NCBI RefSeq assembly: GCF_040784935.1
Contig: NZ_CP160680.1
Span: 1,913,501 to 1,977,500, forward strand
Direction of reading: 5' to 3'
Source of the DNA: Lewinella sp. LCG006
GTDB lineage: Bacteria > Bacteroidota > Bacteroidia > Chitinophagales > Saprospiraceae
Length of the DNA stretch: 64,000 nucleotides
In this document: one piece after another, positions 17,551 to 26,693 of the stretch
Layout of the letters: each line of letters begins with the position of its first letter
Numbering within the stretch: the first letter of the stretch is position 1
Translations under genes and position numbers: made by a program
Notes under the pieces: model-generated
Seen by the model: only the letters and a program-made list of their open reading frames with translations
Database searches by the model: none
Told to the model about the DNA's origin: nothing

Positions 17551-17565
17551 AGTTGCGTATGCAAC
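17551..17565. promoter_or_regulatory. Candidate MarR operator, site 1
   Basis: AGTTGCGTATGCAAC contains the dyad GTTGC-N4-GCAAC and overlaps the ATG of the MarR gene. A matching site lies at 18019-18033, before the adaptor gene. Binding here would block the start codon, consistent with autorepression. Confidence 0.55.
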
Positions 17566-18020
17566 CAAAAAACATATTTTTGCGAAATTCCACTGAATTA
17601 ATTGACCCCCTCTTGTTGCTAACCATCCGCCTAGGGAGAATCGTCATGGGGAGGATGTACGACAAACTCAACAAAGAGGACCAGCACCTGATGGGCCCTC
17701 ACTTGGGGGTGTTGTCTGATTTGTACCAAAAAGACGGGGTACGTCAGCAGGATTTAGCCATATCTAGTTTCAAAGACAAGGCTACTATCACCCGGTCGCT
17801 TAAGCTTTTGGAGCGAGAGGAATTGGTATTGAGAACAGCTGATCCTATCGACAAACGCACCAAACGCATCTACATCACCCCCAAGGGGCGTAAGGTATAC
17901 CAAGCGATTTTACCTCTTGGGCAGGAAACCATTGCAGAAGCCAAGGCGGGCATTGCCGAGGAGGAACTAAAAACCTGTGAGTCTGTTTTGCAAAAAATGT
18001 ACAACAACTTAAGTAAATAG
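17559..18020 (+). CDS. MarR-family transcriptional regulator
   Basis: The 153-residue protein has a winged helix-turn-helix: GVLSDLYQKDGVRQQDLAISSFKDKATITRSLKLLEREELV is the HTH, and RTADPIDKRTKRIYITPKG is the wing with the typical DxRxK-like basic loop. I start it at ATG 17559 rather than the in-frame TTG at 17553. It is the first gene of the efflux operon and is followed 75 nt later by the adaptor gene, so it most likely represses the operon and responds to an exported compound. Two AGTTGC-N5-CAAC dyads flank it and are its probable binding sites. Confidence 0.9.
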   Translation: MQPKNIFLRNSTELIDPLLLLTIRLGRIVMGRMYDKLNKEDQHLMGPHLGVLSDLYQKDGVRQQDLAISSFKDKATITRSLKLLEREELVLRTADPIDKRTKRIYITPKGRKVYQAILPLGQETIAEAKAGIAEEELKTCESVLQKMYNNLSK

Positions 18021-18033
18021 TTGCACACACAAC
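18019..18033. promoter_or_regulatory. Candidate MarR operator, site 2
   Basis: AGTTGCACACACAAC shares the AGTTGC-N5-CAAC pattern and 15-bp length with 17551-17565. It lies at the marR stop codon, 62 nt before the adaptor gene, where it could control a second promoter. Confidence 0.5.
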
Positions 18034-18095
18034 TTGTTCAAAGAAATTAAAATCCAAGCATTGCTTGTTTTACAAATTAAAATTGGGTTGAAAAT

Positions 18096-19226
18096 ATGAC
18101 TGATCTTACAAAACGCCGATTATCTATTGTTGGAGCAGGGATTGTTCTTTTAATAGGAATTATGGGATACAAGACGCTCTCGCAACAAAAAGAAGAAGCT
18201 CCGCGTAAGCCACCTGTATTCAACGTCAAGCAGGCGCAAGTAATGAAAGCGCAGCAAGAAACCATTGCTACAACACTTGATGTACAAGGCCAACTGGCGG
18301 CTTTCGACAAGGTAGAACTTTACGCCGAGGTAGGTGGTATGGTAGAGAACAGCGGACGCCCATTTAAGGTAGGTACTTATTTCCCCAAAGGAAGTGTCCT
18401 CATTAAAATTGACGATAGCGAGACTCGTCTGGCACTTTTAGCCCAAAAAAGCACGCTGCTCAATGCCGTTGCACAAGCCATGCCTGATCTGAAAATCGAT
18501 TACGCAGAAAATTTCCCGGCTTGGGAAGCCTATCTGGATAATTTCGATGTAGAAGAAATGATCAAGCCACTCCCACAGCCTAAAAATGACCAGGAGAAGC
18601 GCTTCATTGCCACCCGTAATCTTTATACCCAATACTATAACATCAAGAGCCAGGAAGAGCGCCTCAACAAGTATACGCTCTACGCACCTTTTGGCGGTGT
18701 ACTCACCGACGCCACCATCAACCCCGGCACCGTCATTCGGACAGGACAGAAATTAGGGGAGCTGATGGCTACCGGAAACTACGAACTCATTGCTACCGTC
18801 CCAATGGCAGATCTTGATTACATCAAGGTCGGCAACTCCGTGAAGTTAACTTCGGAAGACATTGCGGGAGAATGGCAAGGTACCGTGAAGCGTATCAGCG
18901 ATCAGATTGACCCAGGGTCTCAAACTGTTCAGGTCTTCATTGGTGTCAATGGCAAAGAACTCAGGGAAGGGATGTACCTCCGTGGTGATATTGTCGCTCG
19001 TTCCGTTGCGGAGGCTGTTCGTATTCCTCGTGATTTACTGGTAGACCAAACAAAAGTCTACACCGTCCAAGACAGCATTCTCCGCCTTCATAGTGTGAAA
19101 TTGATAAAGATAGAACCAGAGCATATCATCGTACAGGGGATTCCCAGCGGGACACCATTGCTAGCCAAACCTATCCCAGGTGCATTTGATGGTATGAAGG
19201 TAGAACCTTTACCCTTTTCGGAATAA
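18096..19226 (+). CDS. RND efflux periplasmic adaptor subunit
   Basis: This 376-residue HlyD/AcrA-family membrane-fusion protein has an N-terminal membrane anchor or signal (about 11-27). A barrel-sandwich hybrid domain includes VQGQLAAFDKVELYAEVGGMV and the return half YTLYAPFGGVLTDATINPGTVIRTGQKLGEL. Between them is a short alpha-hairpin (about 110-185). Beta-barrel and membrane-proximal domains follow. It bridges the inner-membrane RND pump encoded next and the TolC-like channel at the end of the operon. No lipobox Cys is present, so it is probably anchored by its N-terminal helix. Confidence 0.92.
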   Translation: MTDLTKRRLSIVGAGIVLLIGIMGYKTLSQQKEEAPRKPPVFNVKQAQVMKAQQETIATTLDVQGQLAAFDKVELYAEVGGMVENSGRPFKVGTYFPKGSVLIKIDDSETRLALLAQKSTLLNAVAQAMPDLKIDYAENFPAWEAYLDNFDVEEMIKPLPQPKNDQEKRFIATRNLYTQYYNIKSQEERLNKYTLYAPFGGVLTDATINPGTVIRTGQKLGELMATGNYELIATVPMADLDYIKVGNSVKLTSEDIAGEWQGTVKRISDQIDPGSQTVQVFIGVNGKELREGMYLRGDIVARSVAEAVRIPRDLLVDQTKVYTVQDSILRLHSVKLIKIEPEHIIVQGIPSGTPLLAKPIPGAFDGMKVEPLPFSE

Positions 19227-19309
19227 CCTTCCTTTTTATTTGTCCGGGGAGATAATGCCCCCATATAGCGACTTTTATTTTTCATTTTTTGCTCTAGATC
19301 TCCAAGATT

Positions 19310-22300
19310 ATGCGTGGAATTGTTCAATACTTCATCAAATACCCCGTAGCGGCCAACCTGATCATGTTTGGTGTGCTGATTCTGGGCTATTTCGGGGCGC
19401 TCAACATGAAGACAACCTTTTTCCCGGAGACGCCCAGCCGGATTATCAGCATCCAAACCATTTATCCTGGTGCTGCGCCAGAAGAAGTTGAGGAAGGAAT
19501 TATCAGTAAGATCGAAGACAACCTGAAAGGGCTTACTGGTGTAGAGCGCTACACTTCGGTAAGTTCTGAAAATAGCGGAAGTATTACGGTAGAAGTCCTC
19601 AAAGGGTACGATACCGATTTGGTTTTGCAGGATGTAAAAAACGCCGTTGACCGAATCAACTCCTTCCCCACGGGCATGGAGCCGCCGGTCATCTACAAGC
19701 GTGAAAACCTCGGTTTTGCTATCAACGTAGCGCTGAGTGGTGATGTAAGCCTCGCCGCACTGAAGCGGTATGCTCGCGAGATAGAAGATGATTTATTGGC
19801 CATGGATGGCCTCTCTAAAGTAGAACTCAGCGGATTTCCAGAAGAAGAAATCGAGATCACTTTCCGCGAACGTGATCTGCGTGCTTTTGGACTCACCCTG
19901 CAAGAAGCCTCTACGGCCGTGCGTGGATCGAATGTAGACATCACTGGCGGTACGATCAAAGGCAAGAAAGAAGAACTGCTCGTACGTGCCCAAGGCAAAG
20001 AATATTATGCTGATGGATTGCGGGACATCGTGGTCAAAACCACCCCGGAAGGAGGTGTAGTAAGGTTGCATCAGGTAGCAGACATCCGCGATCGTTGGGC
20101 AGACACCCCCAACCGCTCCTACCTCAATGGCGAACCCTCGGTATTGATCAACGTGCAGAATACCCTGGAAGAAGATATGCTTAGCATCAATGCCAAAGTG
20201 AAAGAATACATCGAGGATTTTAATGCCAGCAATTCAGAAGTTCAGGCAACCATCTCCCGTGATGGTAGCACCGTTCTGGTACAACGCCGGGAGCTGCTTA
20301 CTAAAAATGGTATCATCGGCTTCCTCATCGTACTGGCATTTTTAGCCATGTTTTTGCATTGGCGACTTGCCTTCTGGGTGGCACTCGCTATTCCTATTTC
20401 CTTTGCGGGAATGTTTATCTGCGCCAACTTGCTTGGAATCACCATCAACGTTATTTCCCTCTTCGGGATGATTATCGTAATCGGTATCCTGGTGGATGAT
20501 GGTATTGTGATAGGGGAAAATATCTACCAGCAATACGAAGACGGTAAACCTCCTATTCAAGCGGCAATCGATGGTACGATGCAAGTATTACCAGCCGTAT
20601 TTGCGGCGATTATTACCACCATGATTGCTTTCGGTAGCTTCCTCTTTATTGATGGCCGACTGGGGGATTTCTTCAGTGAGATGGCCATTGTGGTAATTTT
20701 TTCTTTACTCTTTTCTTTGATCGAAGGTGTACTGATCTTACCTACCCACGTTGCCCACTCCAAGGCCCTCAGCCAGGATCGCACCCCTAATCCTCTTCAG
20801 GCTTGGTTTGATCGGCGGATGAATTTCCTTAGGGATAATGTTTACGCACCCGCCTTGCGCTTCAGCATGAAAAATATGTGGTTGGTGAGCAGCATTTTTG
20901 TAGGATTTTTCATGATCACCATAGGGGGAATGAGTGGCGGCATTATCAAATCTACCTTCTTCCCCGTTATTGAACGCGACGACGTCAACATCACCCTCCA
21001 AATGCCGGCAGGCACCCAGGATGACATTACGCTCAATTGGTTGGAATATATTGAAAAAGCGGCCTGGGAAGCCAATGAAGAATTAAGCGAAGAATATTTC
21101 AACAACGAAATGCAAGCCATCGAAAGAATCGAGGTAACACTGGGCCCCAGTACCTACCAAGGTTCGCTCTCGATCGCTTTGCTTGATGGTGAAACCCGGG
21201 GAGAGCTTGCCCTGCGAGAAGTCATCAACCGCATTCGAAGCAAAGTAGGGCAAATCCCTGCTGCCGAAGTACTGAGCTACGGCGCACAATCGGCTTTTGG
21301 CAAACCCGTTTCTATTTCGCTGGTAGGCGAAAATTACGAAGAGCTTAAAGCTGCTACCGATGAAGTAAAAGCCGAAATGAACCAGTTGGTCGAACTCGCT
21401 GATGTCGTGGACAACAACCAGGAAGGTTTGCGCGAGGTAAACATTACCCTCAAAGAAAAAGCCCGTTTTTTGGGGCTCGACATCCAGGATATCGTCGGAC
21501 AGGTTCGTCAGGGATTCTTTGGGGCCGAAGCCCAGCGCCTACAACGCGGGCAGGATGAGGTGCGCGTATGGCTGCGCTACGACGAAGAAGATCGGCGCAC
21601 CATTGAGGATTTGGCGAAAATGCGCGTCCGCTTTCCTGATGGTCGAGCCTTCCCCCTTTCGGAGATCGCGACCCTCGACATCCAGCGTGGCGTAATCGGC
21701 ATCAACCACATTGACGGCAAGCGAGAAATAAAAGTAGAAGCAGACATTGCCAATGATGAGGTATCGGTAAGTGATATCACGACCAGTTTACAGACGGTTA
21801 TCATCCCTGAAGTGCTGAAAAAATATTCTACCGTATCGGCGCAGTACGAAGGTCAAAACCGGGAGCAAGCAAAATCGGCAGCTTCTATTCAGCTGGTTGG
21901 TGGTATTTGCTTTGCCCTCATGTTCTTCATCATTGCGCTGACGTTCCGCTCCGTAGGGCAAACCATAATGGTCTTTCTCCTGATTCCTTTTGCCTTTATT
22001 GGCGTAGGTTGGGGGCATTGGTTGATGGGTGCACCGATCAGTTTATTCTCCTTCCTGGGGATCATTGCCTTGGTGGGTATCCTGGTGAATGACTCACTGG
22101 TTTTTGTAAGCACTTACAACGATGAACTCCGCTCAGGGAAAAAGCAAATGGACGCCCTTTACAGCGCCGGAGTAAGTCGTTTCCGACCTATTCTTCTAAC
22201 GACGGTCACTACTTTTGCTGGTCTTGCGCCTTTGCTACTCGAAAAAAGTCTGCAAGCTCAGTTCTTGATCCCGATGGCCATCAGCGTAAGTTTTGGCCTC

Positions 22301-22453
22301 TTGGCAGCTACCATCACGATTTTGCTCATGTTACCGATCTTGCTGATTGTGCTGAACCGTTTCCGGGTTTACCGGGATTATTTATGGAATGCTGAAAAGC
22401 CAGCGCACCATGAAGTAGAACCTGCGTACAAAGAAACCATCGCCAAGAAATAA
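19310..22453 (+). CDS. RND efflux pump, inner-membrane permease (HAE1 type)
   Basis: The 1047-residue AcrB-family protein has the duplicated layout of twelve membrane helices and two large periplasmic loops. The proton-relay acidic pair is present in the fourth membrane helix (GILVDDGIVIGEN, about 395-396), and the FFP-like start of the porter domain (TTFFPETPSR) is typical. It exports hydrophobic or amphiphilic compounds, using proton antiport, through the adaptor and TolC partners of the same operon. Substrate specificity cannot be read from sequence. An 8-nt gap leads into the nucleotidase gene. Confidence 0.95.
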   Translation: MRGIVQYFIKYPVAANLIMFGVLILGYFGALNMKTTFFPETPSRIISIQTIYPGAAPEEVEEGIISKIEDNLKGLTGVERYTSVSSENSGSITVEVLKGYDTDLVLQDVKNAVDRINSFPTGMEPPVIYKRENLGFAINVALSGDVSLAALKRYAREIEDDLLAMDGLSKVELSGFPEEEIEITFRERDLRAFGLTLQEASTAVRGSNVDITGGTIKGKKEELLVRAQGKEYYADGLRDIVVKTTPEGGVVRLHQVADIRDRWADTPNRSYLNGEPSVLINVQNTLEEDMLSINAKVKEYIEDFNASNSEVQATISRDGSTVLVQRRELLTKNGIIGFLIVLAFLAMFLHWRLAFWVALAIPISFAGMFICANLLGITINVISLFGMIIVIGILVDDGIVIGENIYQQYEDGKPPIQAAIDGTMQVLPAVFAAIITTMIAFGSFLFIDGRLGDFFSEMAIVVIFSLLFSLIEGVLILPTHVAHSKALSQDRTPNPLQAWFDRRMNFLRDNVYAPALRFSMKNMWLVSSIFVGFFMITIGGMSGGIIKSTFFPVIERDDVNITLQMPAGTQDDITLNWLEYIEKAAWEANEELSEEYFNNEMQAIERIEVTLGPSTYQGSLSIALLDGETRGELALREVINRIRSKVGQIPAAEVLSYGAQSAFGKPVSISLVGENYEELKAATDEVKAEMNQLVELADVVDNNQEGLREVNITLKEKARFLGLDIQDIVGQVRQGFFGAEAQRLQRGQDEVRVWLRYDEEDRRTIEDLAKMRVRFPDGRAFPLSEIATLDIQRGVIGINHIDGKREIKVEADIANDEVSVSDITTSLQTVIIPEVLKKYSTVSAQYEGQNREQAKSAASIQLVGGICFALMFFIIALTFRSVGQTIMVFLLIPFAFIGVGWGHWLMGAPISLFSFLGIIALVGILVNDSLVFVSTYNDELRSGKKQMDALYSAGVSRFRPILLTTVTTFAGLAPLLLEKSLQAQFLIPMAISVSFGLLAATITILLMLPILLIVLNRFRVYRDYLWNAEKPAHHEVEPAYKETIAKK

Positions 22454-22461
22454 AAGACAAG

Positions 22462-22992
22462 ATGCGAAAGAAAATAGCGCTAGACATGGACGAGGTTGTC
22501 GCCAACGTGATGCCAAAGTTCCTGGATGCCTACGAAGCTGAGTTTGGCAAACGACTGCAAAGAGAGGATTACTGGGGAAAAAAGGTTTACGATATCCCCG
22601 GGGCCGACCATATCAGGAATGTGCTTTACCAGAAAGGTTTTTTCCGGGATTTGCCCGTCATGGAAAACAGCCAGGAAGTGGTAGGCGAACTCAACGAGCA
22701 ATACGACATCTTCTTCACGACTTCGGCGATGGAGTTCCGTAATTCTTTAGAAGATAAATACGACTGGCTGTTAGATCATTTCCCTTTTATCAGCTGGAAA
22801 AAATTCGTCTTCTGCGGAGACAAAAGCATCCTTCGCGCTGATTACATGATTGACGACCATCCGCGTAACCTGAAGAAATTCATAGGCAAAGGCCTGTTGT
22901 ATACCGCTTCACATAACATCGACGAGATGGCTTACACCAGGGTCAATAACTGGCTGGAAATTCGGGATTTTTTCGCGAAGGAAACGGCTTAA
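22462..22992 (+). CDS. 5'(3')-deoxyribonucleotidase-like HAD phosphatase
   Basis: This 176-residue HAD-superfamily protein belongs to the NT5C type. The catalytic DxD is D8-M-D10 in ALDMDEVVANV, motif II is FFTTSAM, and the acidic motif IV is ADYMIDDHPRNL. Family members dephosphorylate deoxynucleoside monophosphates in the cytoplasm. It sits inside the efflux operon, 8 nt after the RND gene and 2 nt before gtrA, so it is co-transcribed with the pump. A link between nucleotide dephosphorylation and efflux is not established. Confidence 0.87.
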   Translation: MRKKIALDMDEVVANVMPKFLDAYEAEFGKRLQREDYWGKKVYDIPGADHIRNVLYQKGFFRDLPVMENSQEVVGELNEQYDIFFTTSAMEFRNSLEDKYDWLLDHFPFISWKKFVFCGDKSILRADYMIDDHPRNLKKFIGKGLLYTASHNIDEMAYTRVNNWLEIRDFFAKETA

Positions 22993-22994
22993 GC

Positions 22995-23417
22995 ATGAAA
23001 CAGAAAAAGGAAATTCGCCGCGCACAACTTAGCGAGCTGGTTGTTAAAAAAGCCCGTTTTGCAGTGGGTAGTGTATTGGCTACTGGTATTAATTACCTGA
23101 TTTATTTCCCCTTGTTTGAGCAAGGAGTAGCTCCGGCAAAGGCAGAGGTTATTGCCTATTCGTCTTCCGTGATCGTCAGTTTCCTTTTTCAAAAATATTT
23201 TGTCTTTGAACAGCAGGGAGCAACCCGCACTACTTTTATGTGGAGCATGTTGGTATCCCTCGGAGGATTAGTGCTCAGCACTGGCATTATTTATATCCTC
23301 AACCGGTACACCTTCTTTCAGGAGTATCAATTAATCGCTAAGCTGATGACCACCGGCCTGGTATTTTTTTATAACTTTTATTGCAAGCGTTATGTATTTG
23401 AAAGACGTTTTATCTAA
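22995..23417 (+). CDS. GtrA-family membrane protein
   Basis: The 140-residue protein has four membrane segments in the GtrA layout: ARFAVGSVLATGINYLIYF, AEVIAYSSSVIVSFLFQKYFVF, WSMLVSLGGLVLSTGIIYIL and AKLMTTGLVFFYNFYCKRYVF. GtrA-like proteins are proposed flippases or accessory factors for undecaprenyl-phosphate-linked sugars in surface-glycan modification. It lies between the nucleotidase and tolC genes with spacing of only a few bases, so it belongs to the efflux operon. No glycosyltransferase partner is present in the window. Confidence 0.88.
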   Translation: MKQKKEIRRAQLSELVVKKARFAVGSVLATGINYLIYFPLFEQGVAPAKAEVIAYSSSVIVSFLFQKYFVFEQQGATRTTFMWSMLVSLGGLVLSTGIIYILNRYTFFQEYQLIAKLMTTGLVFFYNFYCKRYVFERRFI

Positions 23418-23421
23418 GAGC

Positions 23422-24753
23422 ATGCGGTTTTTAATGGTAGGATCTTTACTGTTTTCAGTAAGCCTCCAAGCACAAGAAGCACTGAGTTTGGAACAAGCCA
23501 TTGCGAAAGGACTTACCAACAATTACCAGGTTCGCCTTTCCCAGGCTTCCGTTGCCATCGCGGAAAACAACAACGATTGGTCGCTGACGGGCAAATATCC
23601 GGAAGTAAACCTTACCCTTGGCTCCGACAATTCCTATTCTTCAACGGACAACCCTGCTAGTGTAGTCACGCAAAGCTCGGTGATTTCCAATGCCATCGTA
23701 CCGGGTGTCTCGGCCAGTTGGATCTTGTACAACGGTTCGCGAGTTACCTATGCCAAAGATCAACTGGCCAAGCAGTTGAATCTCAGTCAGGAACAACTCG
23801 AAGTACAAATCCAAAACACCATCCAAAGCATCATTCAGGCTTACTATGGCGCGTTGGTGCAAAGAGAGCAGCTAGCAGTACTGCAAGAGGTGCTGGGTTT
23901 GTCACGCGACCGAATCCGTTACCAGGAAACCCGCCAGGAATTTGGCCAGGCTGGTGCTTTCGACCTCGTGCAAGCACAAGATGCCTACCTCAATGATTCC
24001 ACTACTTATCTGGTACAACAGAATGCCTACCAAAATGCCTTGCGCAACCTACAGCTCATCATGGGCGTAGATACTCCCACAAATTACCAGCTGACGGATT
24101 CGCTCGAAAGCGCCAGCACCGCCTATTCTCAACAAGATTTGGAGGAAAAGTTGCTTCGCAACAACCCGGATCTACAGGCTAGCAATATCAATATCCAATT
24201 GGCCGCGCTCAATACCGAAATCCTGAGCGTTGCCCGCTTACCGCAAATCAGCCTGAATGCCGGCGCCAACTACAATATCAACGTGAGCAACGGTTCCCAA
24301 ACCTTTAATTTTGGGGGCATGCCCTCCGAGCAAAATCTACCCGGTGTAGCCTCCAGGACCCTCCGCGGCTTCGTCAACCTCACAGCCAGCTATAATATCT
24401 ACGATGGCGGAGCCCGCAGGCGTCGAATCGAAACGGCTCAGCTGCAAGAGATGCAATCTCAATTACAATACGCTAGTCTGGAACAAAGCCTAAAAACCCA
24501 ACTTGCCAATACCTACGCTACTTACCAAAATCAACAACAATTGGTAAGTCTGACAGGCGAACTGGTCGCGAATGCCCGCCGCAATCTCACCATTGCGGAA
24601 GAACGTCAAAAAGGGGGCCTCATCAACTCTTTTGACTACCGCAGTATCCAACTGGGTTACATCAACGCTACCCAGTCGCGCCTCAACGCCATCCTTAACC
24701 TGAAGAATACCGAAACAGAATTGTTGCGGTTGACGGGAGAATTGGTACGATAG
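23422..24753 (+). CDS. TolC-family outer-membrane efflux channel
   Basis: The product has about 443 residues. It has a signal peptide (MRFLMVGSLLFSVSLQAQ) and two OEP repeats of long helices with LNLTASYNIYDGG and LSLEQAIAKGLTNNYQVRLS as typical TolC segments. I chose ATG 23422, which begins the signal peptide and avoids overlap with gtrA; an upstream ATG at 23392 would add ten residues inside gtrA. It completes the tripartite pump with the adaptor and RND permease encoded upstream. A 14-bp direct repeat follows the stop. Confidence 0.92.
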   Translation: MRFLMVGSLLFSVSLQAQEALSLEQAIAKGLTNNYQVRLSQASVAIAENNNDWSLTGKYPEVNLTLGSDNSYSSTDNPASVVTQSSVISNAIVPGVSASWILYNGSRVTYAKDQLAKQLNLSQEQLEVQIQNTIQSIIQAYYGALVQREQLAVLQEVLGLSRDRIRYQETRQEFGQAGAFDLVQAQDAYLNDSTTYLVQQNAYQNALRNLQLIMGVDTPTNYQLTDSLESASTAYSQQDLEEKLLRNNPDLQASNINIQLAALNTEILSVARLPQISLNAGANYNINVSNGSQTFNFGGMPSEQNLPGVASRTLRGFVNLTASYNIYDGGARRRRIETAQLQEMQSQLQYASLEQSLKTQLANTYATYQNQQQLVSLTGELVANARRNLTIAEERQKGGLINSFDYRSIQLGYINATQSRLNAILNLKNTETELLRLTGELVR

Positions 24754-24764
24754 ATAGGAACAAA

Positions 24765-24805
24765 AAAACCTTGCTCCTTAGCGCAGGGTATAAAACCTTG
24801 CTCCT
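24765..24805. repeat. Short direct repeat after tolC
   Basis: AAAACCTTGCTCCT occurs at 24765-24778 and again at 24792-24805. The second copy continues into the CTCCTAAGGAG palindrome. It does not form a convincing terminator. Confidence 0.55.
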
Positions 24806-24885
24806 AAGGAGTAGTTAATGTAGCAATCCGTTATGCATTCTCTAACATCATTGCATCTACGCCTGGAAACCAAATTCCAAAAGAA

Positions 24886-26478
24886 ATGAATAAACTATTG
24901 CTTGGCCTTTTCCTTAGCTGTTGCAGCTTTTTAAGCCTGAATGCCCAAACGGAAATATCGACCACCATTCGTGATGTAACCGTCTATCTCCAAACGGCCC
25001 AAGTGACCCGTACCGGAAAAGCGAATCTGCCCGCAGGCCGGGGCACCATTGTTCTAACTGGCCTGAGCCCTCAACTTGACCAAAGTTCGGTTCGCCTCGG
25101 TGCGACAGGAGATTTTGTCATCCTCAGCGTCAACCCACGCAACAATTTCCTGGCATCTCCTACGGAATCACCGGAATATACCCGATTGACCAAAGAGCGG
25201 GAACGACTAGCTGATCTCCTGGCACGCGAGCAAATCAAGCTCGATGCACTTGCCGAAGAAGAAAAGATATTATTGGCCAATAAATCAATTGGCGGCACGC
25301 AAACCGGGGTAGATGTAGATGCACTTCTGAAAGTAAGCCAATACCTCCGACAACGATTGGCTGAAATCCGTACCGAACGGCTTGACATTGGCACCAATAT
25401 GCGAGCAGACCAGGAGAAGCTCGCCCAGGTAGACCAACAGCTCAACGAACTTCGCAAAACACAACAGAAGAGTTTCACTGAAGTCGTCGTTCAATACCAG
25501 ACCGAGCGCGCGGTCAACGCAGAATTCCAGCTCATGTACCTCATCAATGGCGCTTCTTGGTCGGCCACCTACGACCTTAGGGTGGAAGACCTTGAGCAAG
25601 CCGTTGATCTTTCTTACGGAGCACTCGTCACCCAAAATACAGGTGAAGACTGGAACAATGTAAAACTTACCCTCTCTACGGGCAACCCCCGCCAACAGCA
25701 AAATGCCCCTCGTATTACCACTTGGTACCTGAATCCGAATCAACCCTACGCTCGGGCACAAGAATCTGCAGGTTATGGCTACGATGAATTAATGCAAACT
25801 TCTAACGTCGTCATTAGCCGAAGTGATGTCGAAGCCGCTGATTTTGCAGGTGCCGATGTAGCAGTCAACCTGACCAATACAGAATTCCGCGTACGTCTCG
25901 AACAAGACATCCTTAGCAATGGGCAGCAGTATCGGGTACTTGTTGATGACTATCAATTACCCGCCGACTTCCAGTATTATGCAGCACCAAAATACGATTG
26001 CCATGTTTACCTGACTGCGCGCGTCACCGACTGGCGCAAGTACAGCTTGCTCTCTGGCCCCGTCAACCTGTTCTTTGACGGTGCTTATGTAGGGAAATCC
26101 CAGCTGTCTACGGGTATCGCGACCGACACCCTGGTCTTCAGCCTGGGCCGCGACGAAGGGATCACCATCGAACGCGAGCGCGAGGACAAATACCGGAGCC
26201 GCAACTTCCTGGGGTCGAAGGTCGAACAACGCATCGGATGGACCATCAAAGTGCAGAAAAGTCGCCGCAACGATGTCCCGCTGATTATTGAAGATCAGAT
26301 CCCCGTCTCTACCACCGATGAGATTGAGGTAGAACTCGACCAGGCAAAAGGAGCGACCCTCGACCCAACGACCGGCAAGCTACGCTGGGAATTGAAAATG
26401 AAGTTTGGCGACCAAACAGAAGTAGGTTTCCGCTACCTCGTCAAGCACCCCAAGAGTATGAATATTTTCTTGGAGTAG
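24886..26478 (+). CDS. DUF4139 domain (MuiA-like) secreted protein
   Basis: The 530-residue protein has a signal peptide (about 1-20, ending LNAQ). An N-terminal DUF4140-type beta domain (TTIRDVTVYLQTAQVTRTG) is followed by a charged coiled coil (about 95-205) and then a C-terminal DUF4139 domain with YLINGASWSATYDLRV and YGALVTQNTGEDWNNVKLTLSTG. This matches the 'mucoidy inhibitor MuiA family', whose biochemical function is unknown. It is probably periplasmic or surface exposed. It stands alone, 130 nt after tolC, with a strong terminator downstream. Confidence 0.88.
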   Translation: MNKLLLGLFLSCCSFLSLNAQTEISTTIRDVTVYLQTAQVTRTGKANLPAGRGTIVLTGLSPQLDQSSVRLGATGDFVILSVNPRNNFLASPTESPEYTRLTKERERLADLLAREQIKLDALAEEEKILLANKSIGGTQTGVDVDALLKVSQYLRQRLAEIRTERLDIGTNMRADQEKLAQVDQQLNELRKTQQKSFTEVVVQYQTERAVNAEFQLMYLINGASWSATYDLRVEDLEQAVDLSYGALVTQNTGEDWNNVKLTLSTGNPRQQQNAPRITTWYLNPNQPYARAQESAGYGYDELMQTSNVVISRSDVEAADFAGADVAVNLTNTEFRVRLEQDILSNGQQYRVLVDDYQLPADFQYYAAPKYDCHVYLTARVTDWRKYSLLSGPVNLFFDGAYVGKSQLSTGIATDTLVFSLGRDEGITIEREREDKYRSRNFLGSKVEQRIGWTIKVQKSRRNDVPLIIEDQIPVSTTDEIEVELDQAKGATLDPTTGKLRWELKMKFGDQTEVGFRYLVKHPKSMNIFLE

Positions 26479-26502
26479 AAGGCTTGATGAGCGTATAAAA
26501 AC

Positions 26503-26571
26503 AAGATGATCCAATTTGGGGTTTGCGCTAAAAAGATAAGCGTGTGCTACAAATTGGATCATCTTTTTTTT
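26503..26571 (+). terminator. Rho-independent terminator with long loop
   Basis: AAGATGATCCAATTT (26503-26517) pairs with AAATTGGATCATCTT, followed by a T-run. The loop of about 33 nt is unusually long. Confidence 0.8.
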
Positions 26572-26664
26572 AGCTCGAAAACTTTATCTATACCGATCTT
26601 AACGTGGTTTGCTGCCATTACCAGCGGGGAAAAGCAGGAAAAACACCCTTCAAAAGAAATTTAG

Positions 26665-26672
26665 TATCTTTG
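26665..26672 (+). promoter_or_regulatory. Candidate -7 box for the MltD-like gene
   Basis: TATCTTTG fits TAnnTTTG exactly, 21 nt before the ATG at 26694. No -33 TTTG is seen at the usual spacing. Confidence 0.4.
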
Positions 26673-26693
26673 TGAAGTCATTTAGACCTTATC

